64,000 nt of DNA from Lutibacter flavus (lineage in GTDB: Bacteria; Bacteroidota; Bacteroidia; Flavobacteriales; Flavobacteriaceae), in assembly GCF_900188355.1 (NCBI RefSeq), contig NZ_FZNX01000003.1, positions 379,501 through 443,500 of the forward strand, in the 5' to 3' direction. A program made the position numbers and the translations under genes. Positions 1 through 8,957 of this stretch are shown here, in pieces. Under the pieces are notes generated by a model that worked only from the letters and a program-made list of their open reading frames with translations, did not search any database and was not told the origin of the DNA. Numbering within the stretch: position 1 is the first letter of the stretch; every line of letters starts with the position of its first letter.

Positions 1-1407
1 TCTTCTAACTTGCAAGGTATCGACGCAGGTACTAGTCAATATGCAAGAGCATTATGGTACCTAGAAGACTTAGCTGCTGATGAAGTAATTTGGTCTTACG
101 AAAATGATGAAGGTGGAGCTGTAAAGGCAATTCAAAGAAATACCTGGAGTGCTTCAAACACAATACTTTTAGGATTTTTTAGTAGAGCTATGTTTAGTGT
201 AGCATTGACAAACGACTTTTTAAGACAATCTTCAGAAGAATCATTAGCTTCTAGAGGTCATTCAGCAATGTCAAGTGAAATTAAAACTTACAGAGCTGAA
301 GCTCGTTTATTAAGAGCTTTATCATATTATCATTTAATGGATTTATTTGGGAAAGCTGCATTTGTAACAGAAAATGACCCAATTGGTGTTTATCAAGGTC
401 CTGAATATAACAGAGAACAATTATTTCAATTTATTGAATCAGAATTGTTAGCAATAGAAGGTGATCTTGTTGGATCAAATCAAAATGAATATGCAAGAGC
501 TGATAAAGCAGTAGCTTGGATGATTTTAGCAAAAATGTATTTAAATGCTGAAGTATATCTTGGTCAGAATAAATATTCTGAGTGTTTAACTTACTGTAAC
601 AAAATAATTAATGGAGGCTTCTCATTGTCTTCAGATTATTTTTATAATTTCCTTGCTGATAATGATTTTAATGAAGCAGGTCAAAACGAGATTATTTTCC
701 CATTAGTAGTTGATTCTAAAGTGACTCAAAATTGGGGAGCTACAACTGTTATTATTAATGGTGAAGTTGGTAGTCTTGAAGGAAATGCCGTTCCTCTTGG
801 TGTAGATAATGGATGGGGAGGTGCATTAAGAGTTAGAGAACAATTTGCAAATAAATTTTTAAATGGAGATGTTCCTTTAACTGACGCTAGAAATACATTA
901 ATTACAGAAGGGCGCGAAGCTACAATTGAAGATGTTGGAGATAGAGATGCTGGTTATGTAATTACTAAATTCAAAAATATTGGTGTTGATGGAAGTCGTG
1001 GTGGAACTCACTTTGAATTTGTAAATACTGATTTCCCTTTATTTAGACTTGGTGATGTATATTTAATGTATGCAGAAGCAGTTGTTAGAGGTGGTTCTGG
1101 TGGAACTATGAATGAAGCCGTTGATTATGTGAATGCATTAAGAAACAGAGCAAATTCAGCTACAATAACTTCAAACGATTTAACATTAAATTTCTTAATT
1201 GATGAAAGATCGAGAGAATTACATTGGGAAGGACACAGAAGACAGGATTTAATAAGATTTGGTCTTTTTACTGGAGGAAATTATAATTGGGCCTGGAAAG
1301 GTGGAAGCCCAAACGGTATCGCATTATCAAGCCATTTGGATATTTATCCAATGCCAGCAAACAATATGGCTGCCAATCCTAATTTAACTCAAAACCCTGG
1401 TTATTAA
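1..1407 (+). CDS. susD: SusD/RagB family starch-binding lipoprotein (5' end outside window)
   Basis: SusD-type outer-membrane lipoprotein that captures glycans at the cell surface and hands them to a SusC TonB-dependent porin. The reading frame is open from base 1, so the N-terminus (lipobox included) lies outside; about 468 codons are visible and the family usually has about 500-550. Visible SusD hallmarks are the helical TPR-like part with ARLLRALSYYHLMDLFG near the start, the later segment FPLFRLGDVYLMYAEAVVRGG, and the C-terminal block INERS-like DERSRELHWEGHRRQDLIRFG. It sits 18 bp before a susE-like gene and in the same operon as starch-binding and GH13 genes, so alpha-glucan is the probable substrate (inference from context). 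The susC partner is expected just upstream. Confidence 0.93.
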   Translation, partial: SSNLQGIDAGTSQYARALWYLEDLAADEVIWSYENDEGGAVKAIQRNTWSASNTILLGFFSRAMFSVALTNDFLRQSSEESLASRGHSAMSSEIKTYRAEARLLRALSYYHLMDLFGKAAFVTENDPIGVYQGPEYNREQLFQFIESELLAIEGDLVGSNQNEYARADKAVAWMILAKMYLNAEVYLGQNKYSECLTYCNKIINGGFSLSSDYFYNFLADNDFNEAGQNEIIFPLVVDSKVTQNWGATTVIINGEVGSLEGNAVPLGVDNGWGGALRVREQFANKFLNGDVPLTDARNTLITEGREATIEDVGDRDAGYVITKFKNIGVDGSRGGTHFEFVNTDFPLFRLGDVYLMYAEAVVRGGSGGTMNEAVDYVNALRNRANSATITSNDLTLNFLIDERSRELHWEGHRRQDLIRFGLFTGGNYNWAWKGGSPNGIALSSHLDIYPMPANNMAANPNLTQNPGY

Positions 1408-1425
1408 CATAAAATCAAATTTAAG

Positions 1426-2481
1426 ATGAAAAACATATTTAAATTTTTGTTCTTGTTAACCTTTGTTGCATTTATATCTTGTGACAATGAAGATCAAGAA
1501 CTCTTAACAATATCGGCGGTGGGAAGCAGTCAAATTACTGCCCCAGCCACAGGAGCTGTTTATGTTCTTAATCCAGAAGAAGAACTAACAAACACAATAA
1601 TTACTTTAACTTGGAACGATGCTGATTATGCTGTTCCAACTGCAGTAAATTATAAGGTTGAATTTGCAAAAGCAGGAACCTCTTTTGCTGAACCATTTTT
1701 AGCAGGAGCAACTTCAAACACTTTCTTATCTTGGAATATAACTGAATTTAACGGCGCAGCTGTGAGTTCTGGTTTAACTCCATTTTTAGAAGAAGGTATG
1801 GACATTAGAGTTACTTCAACAGTAGGCTCTTTAGACAGTACGCCTCAGGTTTCTGAGCCAATTACTGTTTATGTTACTGCATTTACTACAGATTTACCAA
1901 AAATAGCTGTACCAGGAAATCACCAAGGTTGGGATCCTGCATCAGCACCATTATTAGCTGCTTCAGGATTTGGTCAAACAGATTATGTTGGTTATGTATG
2001 GTTAGATGGTGGTTATAAATTTGTAGCTCCAAATGAAACCGGAGGTTTCTTCTGGGGAAATACAGATTGGGGAGACGATGGTACTTTTACTGGTAAATTA
2101 GTAGAATCTGATGAATCAGATGGTACTGCAACTGCTGGTTATTATTATGTAAATGCTGATACTGCAGAGCTTACTTATTCTGCTACTCCTGTAAATTGGG
2201 GAATAATTGGTGCTGCAACTCCAACAGGTTGGGATAGCGATACTGATTTAGTTTATGATGCTGCATCTAAAACTTTATCTGTTGATATTCATTTAGTGCC
2301 TGGACCTTTTAAATTTAGAGGTAATAATGAATGGGGAGCATTTGATATAGGAACTTTAGATGCTGATGGATTTTTACAAGGAGGTGGTGATTTAACTTTT
2401 GACGGTTCAGAAGGAAATTATCACGTTGTTTTAGATTTAAGTAATCCTAGAGAATATACTTATAGTGTTACAGCTAATTAA
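1426..2481 (+). CDS. susE: SusE-like outer-membrane starch-binding lipoprotein
   Basis: 351-residue lipoprotein; the signal peptide ends in lipobox FISC (Cys19) followed by acidic DNEDQE, typical of surface-exposed Bacteroidetes lipoproteins. Residues about 25-150 form the SusE N-terminal Ig-like domain (SSQITAPATGAVYVLNPEEE, then LTWNDADY). Two carbohydrate-binding modules of SusE/SusF type follow: one around VPGNHQGWDPASAP and GFFWGNTDWGDDGTF, the other around IGAATPTGWDSDTDL with FKFRGNNEWGAFDIG. The tryptophans in GWD and WG are the usual sugar-stacking residues of this fold. It lies between susD (18 bp) and a longer paralogue (18 bp), so one transcript is likely. Function by family: binds malto-oligosaccharides at the cell surface. 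Confidence 0.88.
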   Translation: MKNIFKFLFLLTFVAFISCDNEDQELLTISAVGSSQITAPATGAVYVLNPEEELTNTIITLTWNDADYAVPTAVNYKVEFAKAGTSFAEPFLAGATSNTFLSWNITEFNGAAVSSGLTPFLEEGMDIRVTSTVGSLDSTPQVSEPITVYVTAFTTDLPKIAVPGNHQGWDPASAPLLAASGFGQTDYVGYVWLDGGYKFVAPNETGGFFWGNTDWGDDGTFTGKLVESDESDGTATAGYYYVNADTAELTYSATPVNWGIIGAATPTGWDSDTDLVYDAASKTLSVDIHLVPGPFKFRGNNEWGAFDIGTLDADGFLQGGGDLTFDGSEGNYHVVLDLSNPREYTYSVTAN

Positions 2482-2499
2482 TTAAATTAACTTTTTAAA

Positions 2500-4110
2500 A
2501 TGATGAAATATTTAAATAAAATAATAGTTCTTTTGGTTTTCTCAATGGCATTTATTGCTTGCGATGAAAACGAGAACTTTGAAATATTACCAGCTCAGGA
2601 AAGTTTTCAAATAGTTACACCATCAAACGGTAGTGTAATTGTTTTAAATGATACTAATTTAGATAATAATGCTTTATTTATTTCTTGGGAAGCGAACAAC
2701 CAAACTGATGCAACATTTAATGTTGAAGCAGCTAAAACAGGTACTGATTTTGCTACTTCTTATTTAATAGGAACAACTCAAGAAAGTAGCTTTGGTTTAA
2801 CAGTTGATGAACTAAATGATTTTTTATTAGATGTTATGGATTTAAATCCTGAAGAAGCATCTAGTATAGATCTTAGAATTTCTGCGAATGAAAATGTATC
2901 GCAAGTGGTATCAGTAATTTTAACTCCTTATAAAGTTGAATATTCTGAATTCTATTTGGTAGGTTCTCTAACAGGTTGGGATCCTGCAACTTCATTACCA
3001 ATGACAAATACAGGTTTTAACACTTTTGAAATTACAGTTGACCTTGCAGATGGCGATGCGTTTAAATTCCTTCCACAAAATACTGGATGGGATGGTGATT
3101 GGGGTAAAGACCCTAATAATGACGGTTCTTTAATTTCAGAAGGAGAGCAAGATTTAAGTGGATTTACTGCTGGTAAATATAAAATCAATATCGATTTAAA
3201 CACTTTTACGTATACTGTTGAAGAAATTACCTCTCCAGGTGAATTATACATTGTAGGTTCATTAAATGGATGGGATCCTGCGAATGCTTATCCAATGAAT
3301 TTGGTAAGTGAGGGTGTATTTGCATTAGCTATTGATATTACAGATGGTACTGAATTTAAATTCCTTCCTCAAAATACCGGATGGGATGGAGATTGGGGTA
3401 GCGACCCTAACAATCCAGGTTCAATAATTCAAGATGGTGAAAACAATGTAAGTGGTTATGCTGCTGGAAAATATGTAGTTATTGTAGATTATAACACACT
3501 AACTTTTAATGTTTCTTCTGTAAATAGCCTAAATGTAGTTGGTTCAATTAATGGATGGGACAATGGTTCTGCTCTTCAAATGGGTGAAGCTAGTTTAGGA
3601 GTTTTCTCTCTTGTAATGGATTTACCTGATGGTGCAGAATTCAAATTTTTACCAACTCTTGGAAGTTGGGATGGAGATTGGGGTGCTGACCCTAATAATG
3701 ACGGTATGGTAGTACAAGATGGTGAAAATAACCTTAGTGGATTTGCCGCTGGAAAATATATAGTTTCAGTTAATTTTAATACACTTAGTTATAACGTTTC
3801 TAGTATTACTGGTGCTCCTTCTTCTGTTTTTATGGTTGGATCATTTAGAGGTTGGAGTAATGATGCAGATAATCCTGAATTTACGCAAACAGCTGATGGT
3901 GTGTTTGAAATCACTCAAGCTTTAGGTGCTGGTGACGAATTTAAATTCGTTCCTGTTGCTGGAAGCTGGGATAACGACTGGGGGCAAAGCAACGCTTCAA
4001 AAGGTGTTTTAGAACAAAACAGTGAAGACAATGTAAAAGTTGAAACTGCAGGTAATTATAAAATCACCCTCAATTTTAACACTGGAACCCTCTCAGTTTC
4101 TTTACAATAA
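2500..4110 (+). CDS. SusF/SusE-like lipoprotein with four tandem starch-binding modules
   Basis: 536-residue lipoprotein; lipobox FIAC (Cys21) then DENEN. A SusE-type N-terminal domain (about 25-145) is followed by four tandem modules of about 95 residues starting near residues 150, 248, 344 and 442. Each carries VGSxxGWD, then FKFLPxxGxWDGDWG, then DPNN and a final AGKY/NTxxYxV beta strand; the last copy is the most diverged (GSWDNDWGQSNASKG). Known SusF has three such modules and SusE two, so four is an expansion. Role: surface binding of starch, raising local substrate for SusC/SusD. It ends before a strong hairpin that may limit read-through into the GH13 gene. Could equally be called a second SusE; I give no symbol. 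Confidence 0.87.
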   Translation: MMKYLNKIIVLLVFSMAFIACDENENFEILPAQESFQIVTPSNGSVIVLNDTNLDNNALFISWEANNQTDATFNVEAAKTGTDFATSYLIGTTQESSFGLTVDELNDFLLDVMDLNPEEASSIDLRISANENVSQVVSVILTPYKVEYSEFYLVGSLTGWDPATSLPMTNTGFNTFEITVDLADGDAFKFLPQNTGWDGDWGKDPNNDGSLISEGEQDLSGFTAGKYKINIDLNTFTYTVEEITSPGELYIVGSLNGWDPANAYPMNLVSEGVFALAIDITDGTEFKFLPQNTGWDGDWGSDPNNPGSIIQDGENNVSGYAAGKYVVIVDYNTLTFNVSSVNSLNVVGSINGWDNGSALQMGEASLGVFSLVMDLPDGAEFKFLPTLGSWDGDWGADPNNDGMVVQDGENNLSGFAAGKYIVSVNFNTLSYNVSSITGAPSSVFMVGSFRGWSNDADNPEFTQTADGVFEITQALGAGDEFKFVPVAGSWDNDWGQSNASKGVLEQNSEDNVKVETAGNYKITLNFNTGTLSVSLQ

Positions 4111-4120
4111 TTTATATTGC

Positions 4121-4152
4121 AAAGGCTGTTCTAAAGAACAGCCTTTGTTTTT
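4121..4152 (+). terminator. Rho-independent terminator between the Sus lipoprotein genes and the GH13 gene
   Basis: Perfect 11-bp stem AAAGGCTGTTC / GAACAGCCTTT with a TAAA loop (4121-4146), followed by GTTTTTA. It lies 10 bp after the stop of the four-module lipoprotein and 45 bp before the GH13 gene, so it either ends the susD-E-F transcript or attenuates expression of the enzyme. Confidence 0.85.
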
Positions 4153-4190
4153 ATTAATAATCATAATTAACATTTAAAAGCTCATTTTGT

Positions 4191-7100
4191 ATGAAAAAAG
4201 TAGTATTCTTAATTACTTTAATTATTAGCAACCTTGCTTTTTCACAAGTTAGCACTTCGCCTGCATTACCAACATCAACAAGTGAGATCACAATTTTATT
4301 TGATGCTACAGGAACAGGTTTAGACGGTTATACTGGTGATGTATACGCTCATACTGGTGTAAAAATAAATGATGCTGATTGGCAAAATGTTATTGAATCT
4401 TGGGGAAACAATACTACACAACCTAAATTAACTCGAATCTCAGGAAATCAATACGAATTATTAATAACTCCTGACGTTTATTCATTTTACAATGTTGCCA
4501 CAAGTGAAACAATTACTGGATTAAATTTCGTTTTCAGATCTACTGATGGAAATCAACAAACAGCTGATTTATTTGTAACTCTATATGAAGAAGGGCTAAA
4601 TTTAACTTTTACAGAACCTGAAAATGGCAGTGCTTATAATTTAAACTCAACTATTACTATTTCGGCAGAAGCATCAACAAATGCTGATTTAGAACTTTTT
4701 GTGAATGGTATTTCGCAAAAAACAACTTCAAATACAATTAGTATATCAACCTCATATAAATTTACTTCAACAGGTACATATACGCTAAAAGCTACTGCAA
4801 CTTCTAGTAGCGAAACCAAAGAAACTGAAATTTCAGTTTATGTTAAAAACCCAACTCAAAACCAAACAATGCCTAGTGGTGTTAAAAATGGTTTTAGTGA
4901 TAACGGAGATGGAACCGTAACATTTGTGTTATTAGCTCCAAATAAAACTGATGTTTTATTAATTGGTGATTTTAATAACTGGGCAATTAATGAAAATTAT
5001 CAACTTTATAAAGACGGCGAATATTTTTGGATTACTTTAAATAATTTAGATCAAAATACTGAATATGCATATCAATATTTAGTTGATTACACTATTAAAA
5101 TAGCCGATCCTTATTCAGAAAAAATTTTAGATCCTTGGACGGATCAATACATAAAAGATGGAAATTACCCTAATTTAAAAGCATACCCTGATGGTTTAAC
5201 AACAGGTTATGTTTCTACATTCAAAATAAATGAGGAAAATTATTCTTGGAATATTTCAAATTTTTCAAAACCAGATCAACATAATTTAATTATTTATGAA
5301 TTGTTGGTTAGGGATTTTACTGAAAGTGATTCATATACAGAGGCAATAACACATTTAGATTATTTGGCTTCGTTAGGTATTAACGCAATCGAGTTAATGC
5401 CTGTAAATGAATTTGAAGGAGCTGATAGCTGGGGATACAATCCAGCTTTGTATATGGCTTTAGATAAATCATATGGAACAAAAAATGATTTTAAAACTTT
5501 TGTGGATGCCTGTCATGAGCGTGGAATTGCAGTATTAGCAGATGTTGTTTTTAATCATTCATACGGCCAATCTCCAATGCTTCAAATGTATTGGGATAAT
5601 TTAAACAATAGACCTGCAGCAGATAATCCTTGGTACAATCAACAAAGTAATTTTTCAAACCCAAGTGCACAATGGGGTTACGATTTTAATCATGAATCTT
5701 CTTATACAACCTCTTTTTTTAATGATGTTTTGGATTATTGGATGACTGAATACAAAATAGACGGATTTCGATTCGATTTTACAAAAGGATTTTCAAACAC
5801 GCCTTACGGAACATCAAGTTGGGGAAGTACTTATGATGCATCAAGAATTGCTATTTTAAAAAATTATGCTGATCAGGTTTGGAATCACAGTCCTTCAAAC
5901 AAACCATATGTAATATTTGAGCATTTAGCAGATAATTCAGAAGAAACAGAATTGGCTAATTATGGAATTATGCTTTGGGGAAATATGAATCATGGTTACA
6001 GTCAAAATACAATGGGCTTTAACAGTGAAACTGATATTTCCTTGATTTCATACAAGCAACGCGGCTGGAACAGTCCAAATGTTGTTGGTTATATGGAAAG
6101 TCACGATGAGGAGCGCTTAATGTATAAAAATTTAGAATTTGGAAATAGTAGTGGCGATTATAACGTAAAAGATTTATCTACTGCATTATCAAGAGAGGAA
6201 ACCGCAGGAATGTTCTTTTTTACCATTCCAGGGCCAAAAATGATTTGGCAATTTGGAGAATTAGGTTATGATTTTTCAATTAATACTTGTGACGATGGAA
6301 CAACCGTTAGTAATGACTGTAGATTATCAAGAAAACCAATTAAATGGGATTATGCAACTAATGTAAACCGGAAACAAATTTACAATACTTGGGCTACCAT
6401 GATTGCATTTAAAAAGGAATATCCTGAAGTTTTTAACACAACTGATTTCAATTTAAATGTGGGTGGTTTGGTTAAATCAATTGTACTAAAACATGCATCC
6501 ATGGATGTGGTAATTATAGGTAATTTTGATGTAACTAATAAATCTATTACAACCAATTTTACTAAAACCGGAATCTGGTATGAATACTTTACTGGTGAAG
6601 AGAAAAATGTAACGAATACAACCCAAGCATTTACTTTAGTTCCTGGCGAATATAAAATGTATTCAACTCAAAGAGTGTTTGATCCAAGGGGTGGAACATC
6701 AAATGATGACAGTGACAATGATGGAGTTGTTGACACCGAGGATTTATGTCCAAATACACCTTTAGGGCAAAATGTGAGTACAACAGGTTGTCCAACTTTT
6801 TCATTGGCCTCCAATAATTTTGAAATTGAAATCATAAGTGAAACTTGTCCAAATAAAGATAACGGACAACTAATAATAAAGGCAAATGAAAGCCATAACT
6901 ATTCAGTTACAGTAAATGGTAAAGTATATCCATTTACAACTGATTTAACTGTAAGTGATTTACCTCCTAATACTTATAATTTTTGCATAACAATTAATGG
7001 AACTACCTATGAGCAATGTTATTCTATAGAAATAAGTGAAGGAATAGTAATTTCTGGAAAAACAGCTTTAAGCTCTAAAACTGCAACCGTTGAAATTACT

Positions 7101-7493
7101 GATGGAACAGCACCATTTGAAGTGTTTGTAAATAACAAAGTTATTTTTAAAACCAACGCACCTTCATTTAATATTGATGTTAAACATGGAGATATTGTTC
7201 AGGTTAAAACAGCTGTATCTTGTGAAGGAATTTACTCTAAACAAATCGATTTATTTGACAAAATTACAGCCTACCCAAATCCAACAAAAGGATTGTTTGA
7301 AATTGTATTACCAATTTCAAACAAAGAAGTTCTAATTGAGGTTTACAATATTCAATCTCAATTAATTTCAACAAAGACTTACACTGTTTTGGATGGAAAA
7401 GCACAACTTAGCTTATCAAACAATCCTACTGGATTGTATTTTGCAAAAGTTTATTTAGAAGAACCTAAACTTCTTAAAATTTTAAAAAATTAG
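4191..7493 (+). CDS. Secreted GH13 alpha-amylase family enzyme with TSP3 repeat and T9SS sorting domain
   Basis: 1100 residues. Signal peptide MKKVVFLITLIISNLAFSQ; N-terminal beta domains; a CBM48-like domain at about 235-330 (VLLIGDFNNWAINENYQLYK); GH13 barrel about 360-770. The four GH13 regions are visible: DVVFNHS at 451-457, GFRFDF with the nucleophile Asp529, the general acid Glu577 in VIFEHLAD, and ESHDEE with His638/Asp639. A calcium-binding thrombospondin type-3 unit (DSDNDGVVDTEDLCPNTP) is near 843, then a Cys-containing module, and a C-terminal type A sorting domain starting ITAYPNPTKG and ending LLKILKN. The enzyme should be exported by T9SS and attached to or released from the cell surface, hydrolysing alpha-1,4-glucans for the adjacent Sus proteins. 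Exact specificity (amylase, neopullulanase, pullulanase) cannot be told from this. Confidence 0.92.
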   Translation: MKKVVFLITLIISNLAFSQVSTSPALPTSTSEITILFDATGTGLDGYTGDVYAHTGVKINDADWQNVIESWGNNTTQPKLTRISGNQYELLITPDVYSFYNVATSETITGLNFVFRSTDGNQQTADLFVTLYEEGLNLTFTEPENGSAYNLNSTITISAEASTNADLELFVNGISQKTTSNTISISTSYKFTSTGTYTLKATATSSSETKETEISVYVKNPTQNQTMPSGVKNGFSDNGDGTVTFVLLAPNKTDVLLIGDFNNWAINENYQLYKDGEYFWITLNNLDQNTEYAYQYLVDYTIKIADPYSEKILDPWTDQYIKDGNYPNLKAYPDGLTTGYVSTFKINEENYSWNISNFSKPDQHNLIIYELLVRDFTESDSYTEAITHLDYLASLGINAIELMPVNEFEGADSWGYNPALYMALDKSYGTKNDFKTFVDACHERGIAVLADVVFNHSYGQSPMLQMYWDNLNNRPAADNPWYNQQSNFSNPSAQWGYDFNHESSYTTSFFNDVLDYWMTEYKIDGFRFDFTKGFSNTPYGTSSWGSTYDASRIAILKNYADQVWNHSPSNKPYVIFEHLADNSEETELANYGIMLWGNMNHGYSQNTMGFNSETDISLISYKQRGWNSPNVVGYMESHDEERLMYKNLEFGNSSGDYNVKDLSTALSREETAGMFFFTIPGPKMIWQFGELGYDFSINTCDDGTTVSNDCRLSRKPIKWDYATNVNRKQIYNTWATMIAFKKEYPEVFNTTDFNLNVGGLVKSIVLKHASMDVVIIGNFDVTNKSITTNFTKTGIWYEYFTGEEKNVTNTTQAFTLVPGEYKMYSTQRVFDPRGGTSNDDSDNDGVVDTEDLCPNTPLGQNVSTTGCPTFSLASNNFEIEIISETCPNKDNGQLIIKANESHNYSVTVNGKVYPFTTDLTVSDLPPNTYNFCITINGTTYEQCYSIEISEGIVISGKTALSSKTATVEITDGTAPFEVFVNNKVIFKTNAPSFNIDVKHGDIVQVKTAVSCEGIYSKQIDLFDKITAYPNPTKGLFEIVLPISNKEVLIEVYNIQSQLISTKTYTVLDGKAQLSLSNNPTGLYFAKVYLEEPKLLKILKN

Positions 7494-7510
7494 TTATTAC
7501 AATTAAAAAT

Positions 7511-7549
7511 CTTAAGCAAAGAGTACTATTTATTACTCTTTGTCTTAAG
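7511..7549 (-). terminator. Terminator hairpin between convergent genes
   Basis: CTTAAG-CAAAGAGTA (7511-7525) pairs with TACTCTTTG-CTTAAG (7534-7549, one bulged T at 7543). The T-rich side is on the minus strand (ATTTTTAATT), so it mainly terminates the hydrolase gene. The TAG stop of that gene (7526-7528) lies in the loop, and the convergent GH13 gene ends 18 bp away. Confidence 0.7.
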
Positions 7550-8332
7550 TAAAAACTTTAAAAAAGCATTCCAGTAAGCCTCATTTCCATCGGTTGAATC
7601 CCATAATGCTTTGGCTCCATGAATCCCATCATTTGTTGGTATAAAATGTGTTAGATTTTTTTTATCAATTAATGAAACTAATTCCTCTAAAGCCACTGCC
7701 TCTTTTTTAGATGATGCAACAAAAACTGGTTTTGAAATATTTTCAATAGAATTTTGAACGTTAATTGTTTTAAAATACTCTCCCGGACTAAAAGCTACTA
7801 CCGATTTTACTTTTTCTGAATTCGTTCCAATTAATAATGCCAATGTTGCCGAATATGAGCTTCCTACAAGAATAATTTGTTGTCCTCCATTCATTTCATA
7901 CATATAATCAATAGCGGCCTCTATATCTTGTTTAGCATCTAAATAATTAGTTGGCAATTTTTTTTCTTTTGCTTTAGCCGCTGTTTGATTTTTGATACCA
8001 TTAACTTCCCCTCCAGACCTCTGATCAATGGCAATACTTGAAAAACCATAATTGCATAACTTTCTGGCAATCTCTTTATACTCTCCTCTGCTATAACCTG
8101 CCTGATGGCATAATAACAAGGTAGGTTTTTTATTATTTACTTCATAAAGATCTCCAGAAATTGGTAAACTATCTTTTGAATAAAAAATAGTTTTAACTAC
8201 AAAAATATTTGGAATCTTTAAAGTATCTAAATCTTCTGAAATAACCATCGCTTGGCTATCAACTTCACTTTTTTTATTTGATAAATCACACGAGATTAAT
8301 ATCAAACTAATTGCTATTAATAGATATCGCAT
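7526..8332 (-). CDS. Alpha/beta-hydrolase lipoprotein (dienelactone-hydrolase-like)
   Basis: 268 residues. Signal peptide with lipobox LISC (Cys15). The alpha/beta-hydrolase fold is supported by an oxyanion-type segment LLLCHQAGYSRGEY (about 73-85), IAIDQRSGGE (about 100-109), the nucleophile elbow LVGSSYSA with Ser159 as the probable nucleophile, and a late His238 in NDGIHGAKALW; the acid could be Glu211 (SSKKEA). The elbow is GSSYS rather than canonical GxSxG. Members of this group are esterases or peptidase-like hydrolases; substrate unknown. It is a single gene convergent with the GH13 gene, not part of the Sus operon. Confidence 0.75.
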   Translation of the reverse strand: MRYLLIAISLILISCDLSNKKSEVDSQAMVISEDLDTLKIPNIFVVKTIFYSKDSLPISGDLYEVNNKKPTLLLCHQAGYSRGEYKEIARKLCNYGFSSIAIDQRSGGEVNGIKNQTAAKAKEKKLPTNYLDAKQDIEAAIDYMYEMNGGQQIILVGSSYSATLALLIGTNSEKVKSVVAFSPGEYFKTINVQNSIENISKPVFVASSKKEAVALEELVSLIDKKNLTHFIPTNDGIHGAKALWDSTDGNEAYWNAFLKFLLKTKSNK

Positions 8333-8494
8333 TTTAATAATTTTAACTTAAATATACAAATTAAAAATTTGATTTATATAACCTAGAACACACTGCAAAT
8401 CCAAATTTAATTCAAACCCAAGAATTCTAAAATTTTAATTACATTTAAACTAATAATATTATTTTAAATTAAATTGAAGTAATTATTAACTAAA

Positions 8495-8563
8495 TAAAAA
8501 CCCTCTCAAATTTGGGGTTGGAGAGGGAAAATTGCTATGAAAAAGATATAAGCTAAGTGCTTA
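8495..8563 (-). ncRNA. Candidate small non-coding RNA with intrinsic terminator
   Basis: On the minus strand a consensus Bacteroidetes -7 element TACATTTG (8576-8569) is followed by about 70 transcribed bases. They contain a small hairpin ATAAGC-ACTTA-GCTTAT and end in a strong hairpin CCCTCTC ... GAGAGGG (8527-8521 with 8507-8501) followed directly by TTTTTATTT. Promoter, stem-loop and terminator within 80 bases, and no ORF, are what a short stand-alone RNA looks like. A -33 TTG at normal spacing is not evident (nearest one is 26 bp upstream). Family not recognised. Confidence 0.5.
8496..8527 (-). terminator. Terminator of the small-RNA candidate
   Basis: Seven-base GC-rich stem CCCTCTC/GAGAGGG around a 13-base loop, followed on the minus strand by TTTTT. 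No protein gene ends here, which is why an RNA gene is inferred. Confidence 0.6.
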
Positions 8564-8568
8564 TACCA

Positions 8569-8576
8569 CAAATGTA
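8569..8576 (-). promoter_or_regulatory. -7 promoter element of the small-RNA candidate
   Basis: TACATTTG on the minus strand matches TAnnTTTG. Predicted start of transcription is about 6-7 bases downstream, near 8562. Confidence 0.45.
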
Positions 8577-8957
8577 ACTTAAATAACATAAAATAAACAT
8601 GACAAAAATCAGGGATTCAAATATTTTTATAAAATTAATAATCCAACCTATCTTAAAAGAATTTCTTAGAAAAAAACAACCAATTACACAAATTTTTAGT
8701 TCTTCCAAATTTTACGAATAAGCTAACTTTCAAAACAAAACTAACCACATTTATTAAATAGAAACATTCCTAATTATTTTTTAAAAAAAGTAAATGTAAA
8801 TCCATAGGGTAAAAAATATTTTTGATGAAAAAATATAAAATCCCAATTTTAGGTTCCAGAATATTTCGTATTTTTAATTTGTTATTACCTGCAATTAAAA
8901 CTTGGTTTTAAAAATGAGGATAATGTTGTGGGTCTAATTCTATACATAATATTTTTT

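Larger units (their letters stand above)
8333..8957. other. Gene-free stretch holding a small-RNA candidate
   Basis: About 625 bases, very AT-rich, without a credible protein gene. The GC-richer segment 8495-8576 is listed separately as a minus-strand small RNA with its own -7 promoter element and terminator. In 8581-8957 I see only AT-rich DNA and the likely upstream region of the next gene (TTTTTAATTTGTTATTACC near 8870-8888 resembles a degenerate -7 element). Confidence 0.6.

Noticed and set aside
2952-3251. 99-codon minus-strand frame within the starch-binding lipoprotein gene
   Set aside because: It mirrors the repeats of the plus-strand gene and lies fully inside it.
8825-8911. 28-codon ATG frame (MKKYKIPILGS...) upstream of the NagX-like gene, possible leader peptide
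   Set aside because: Short, no regulatory features such as codon runs or overlapping hairpins; expected by chance in AT-rich DNA.
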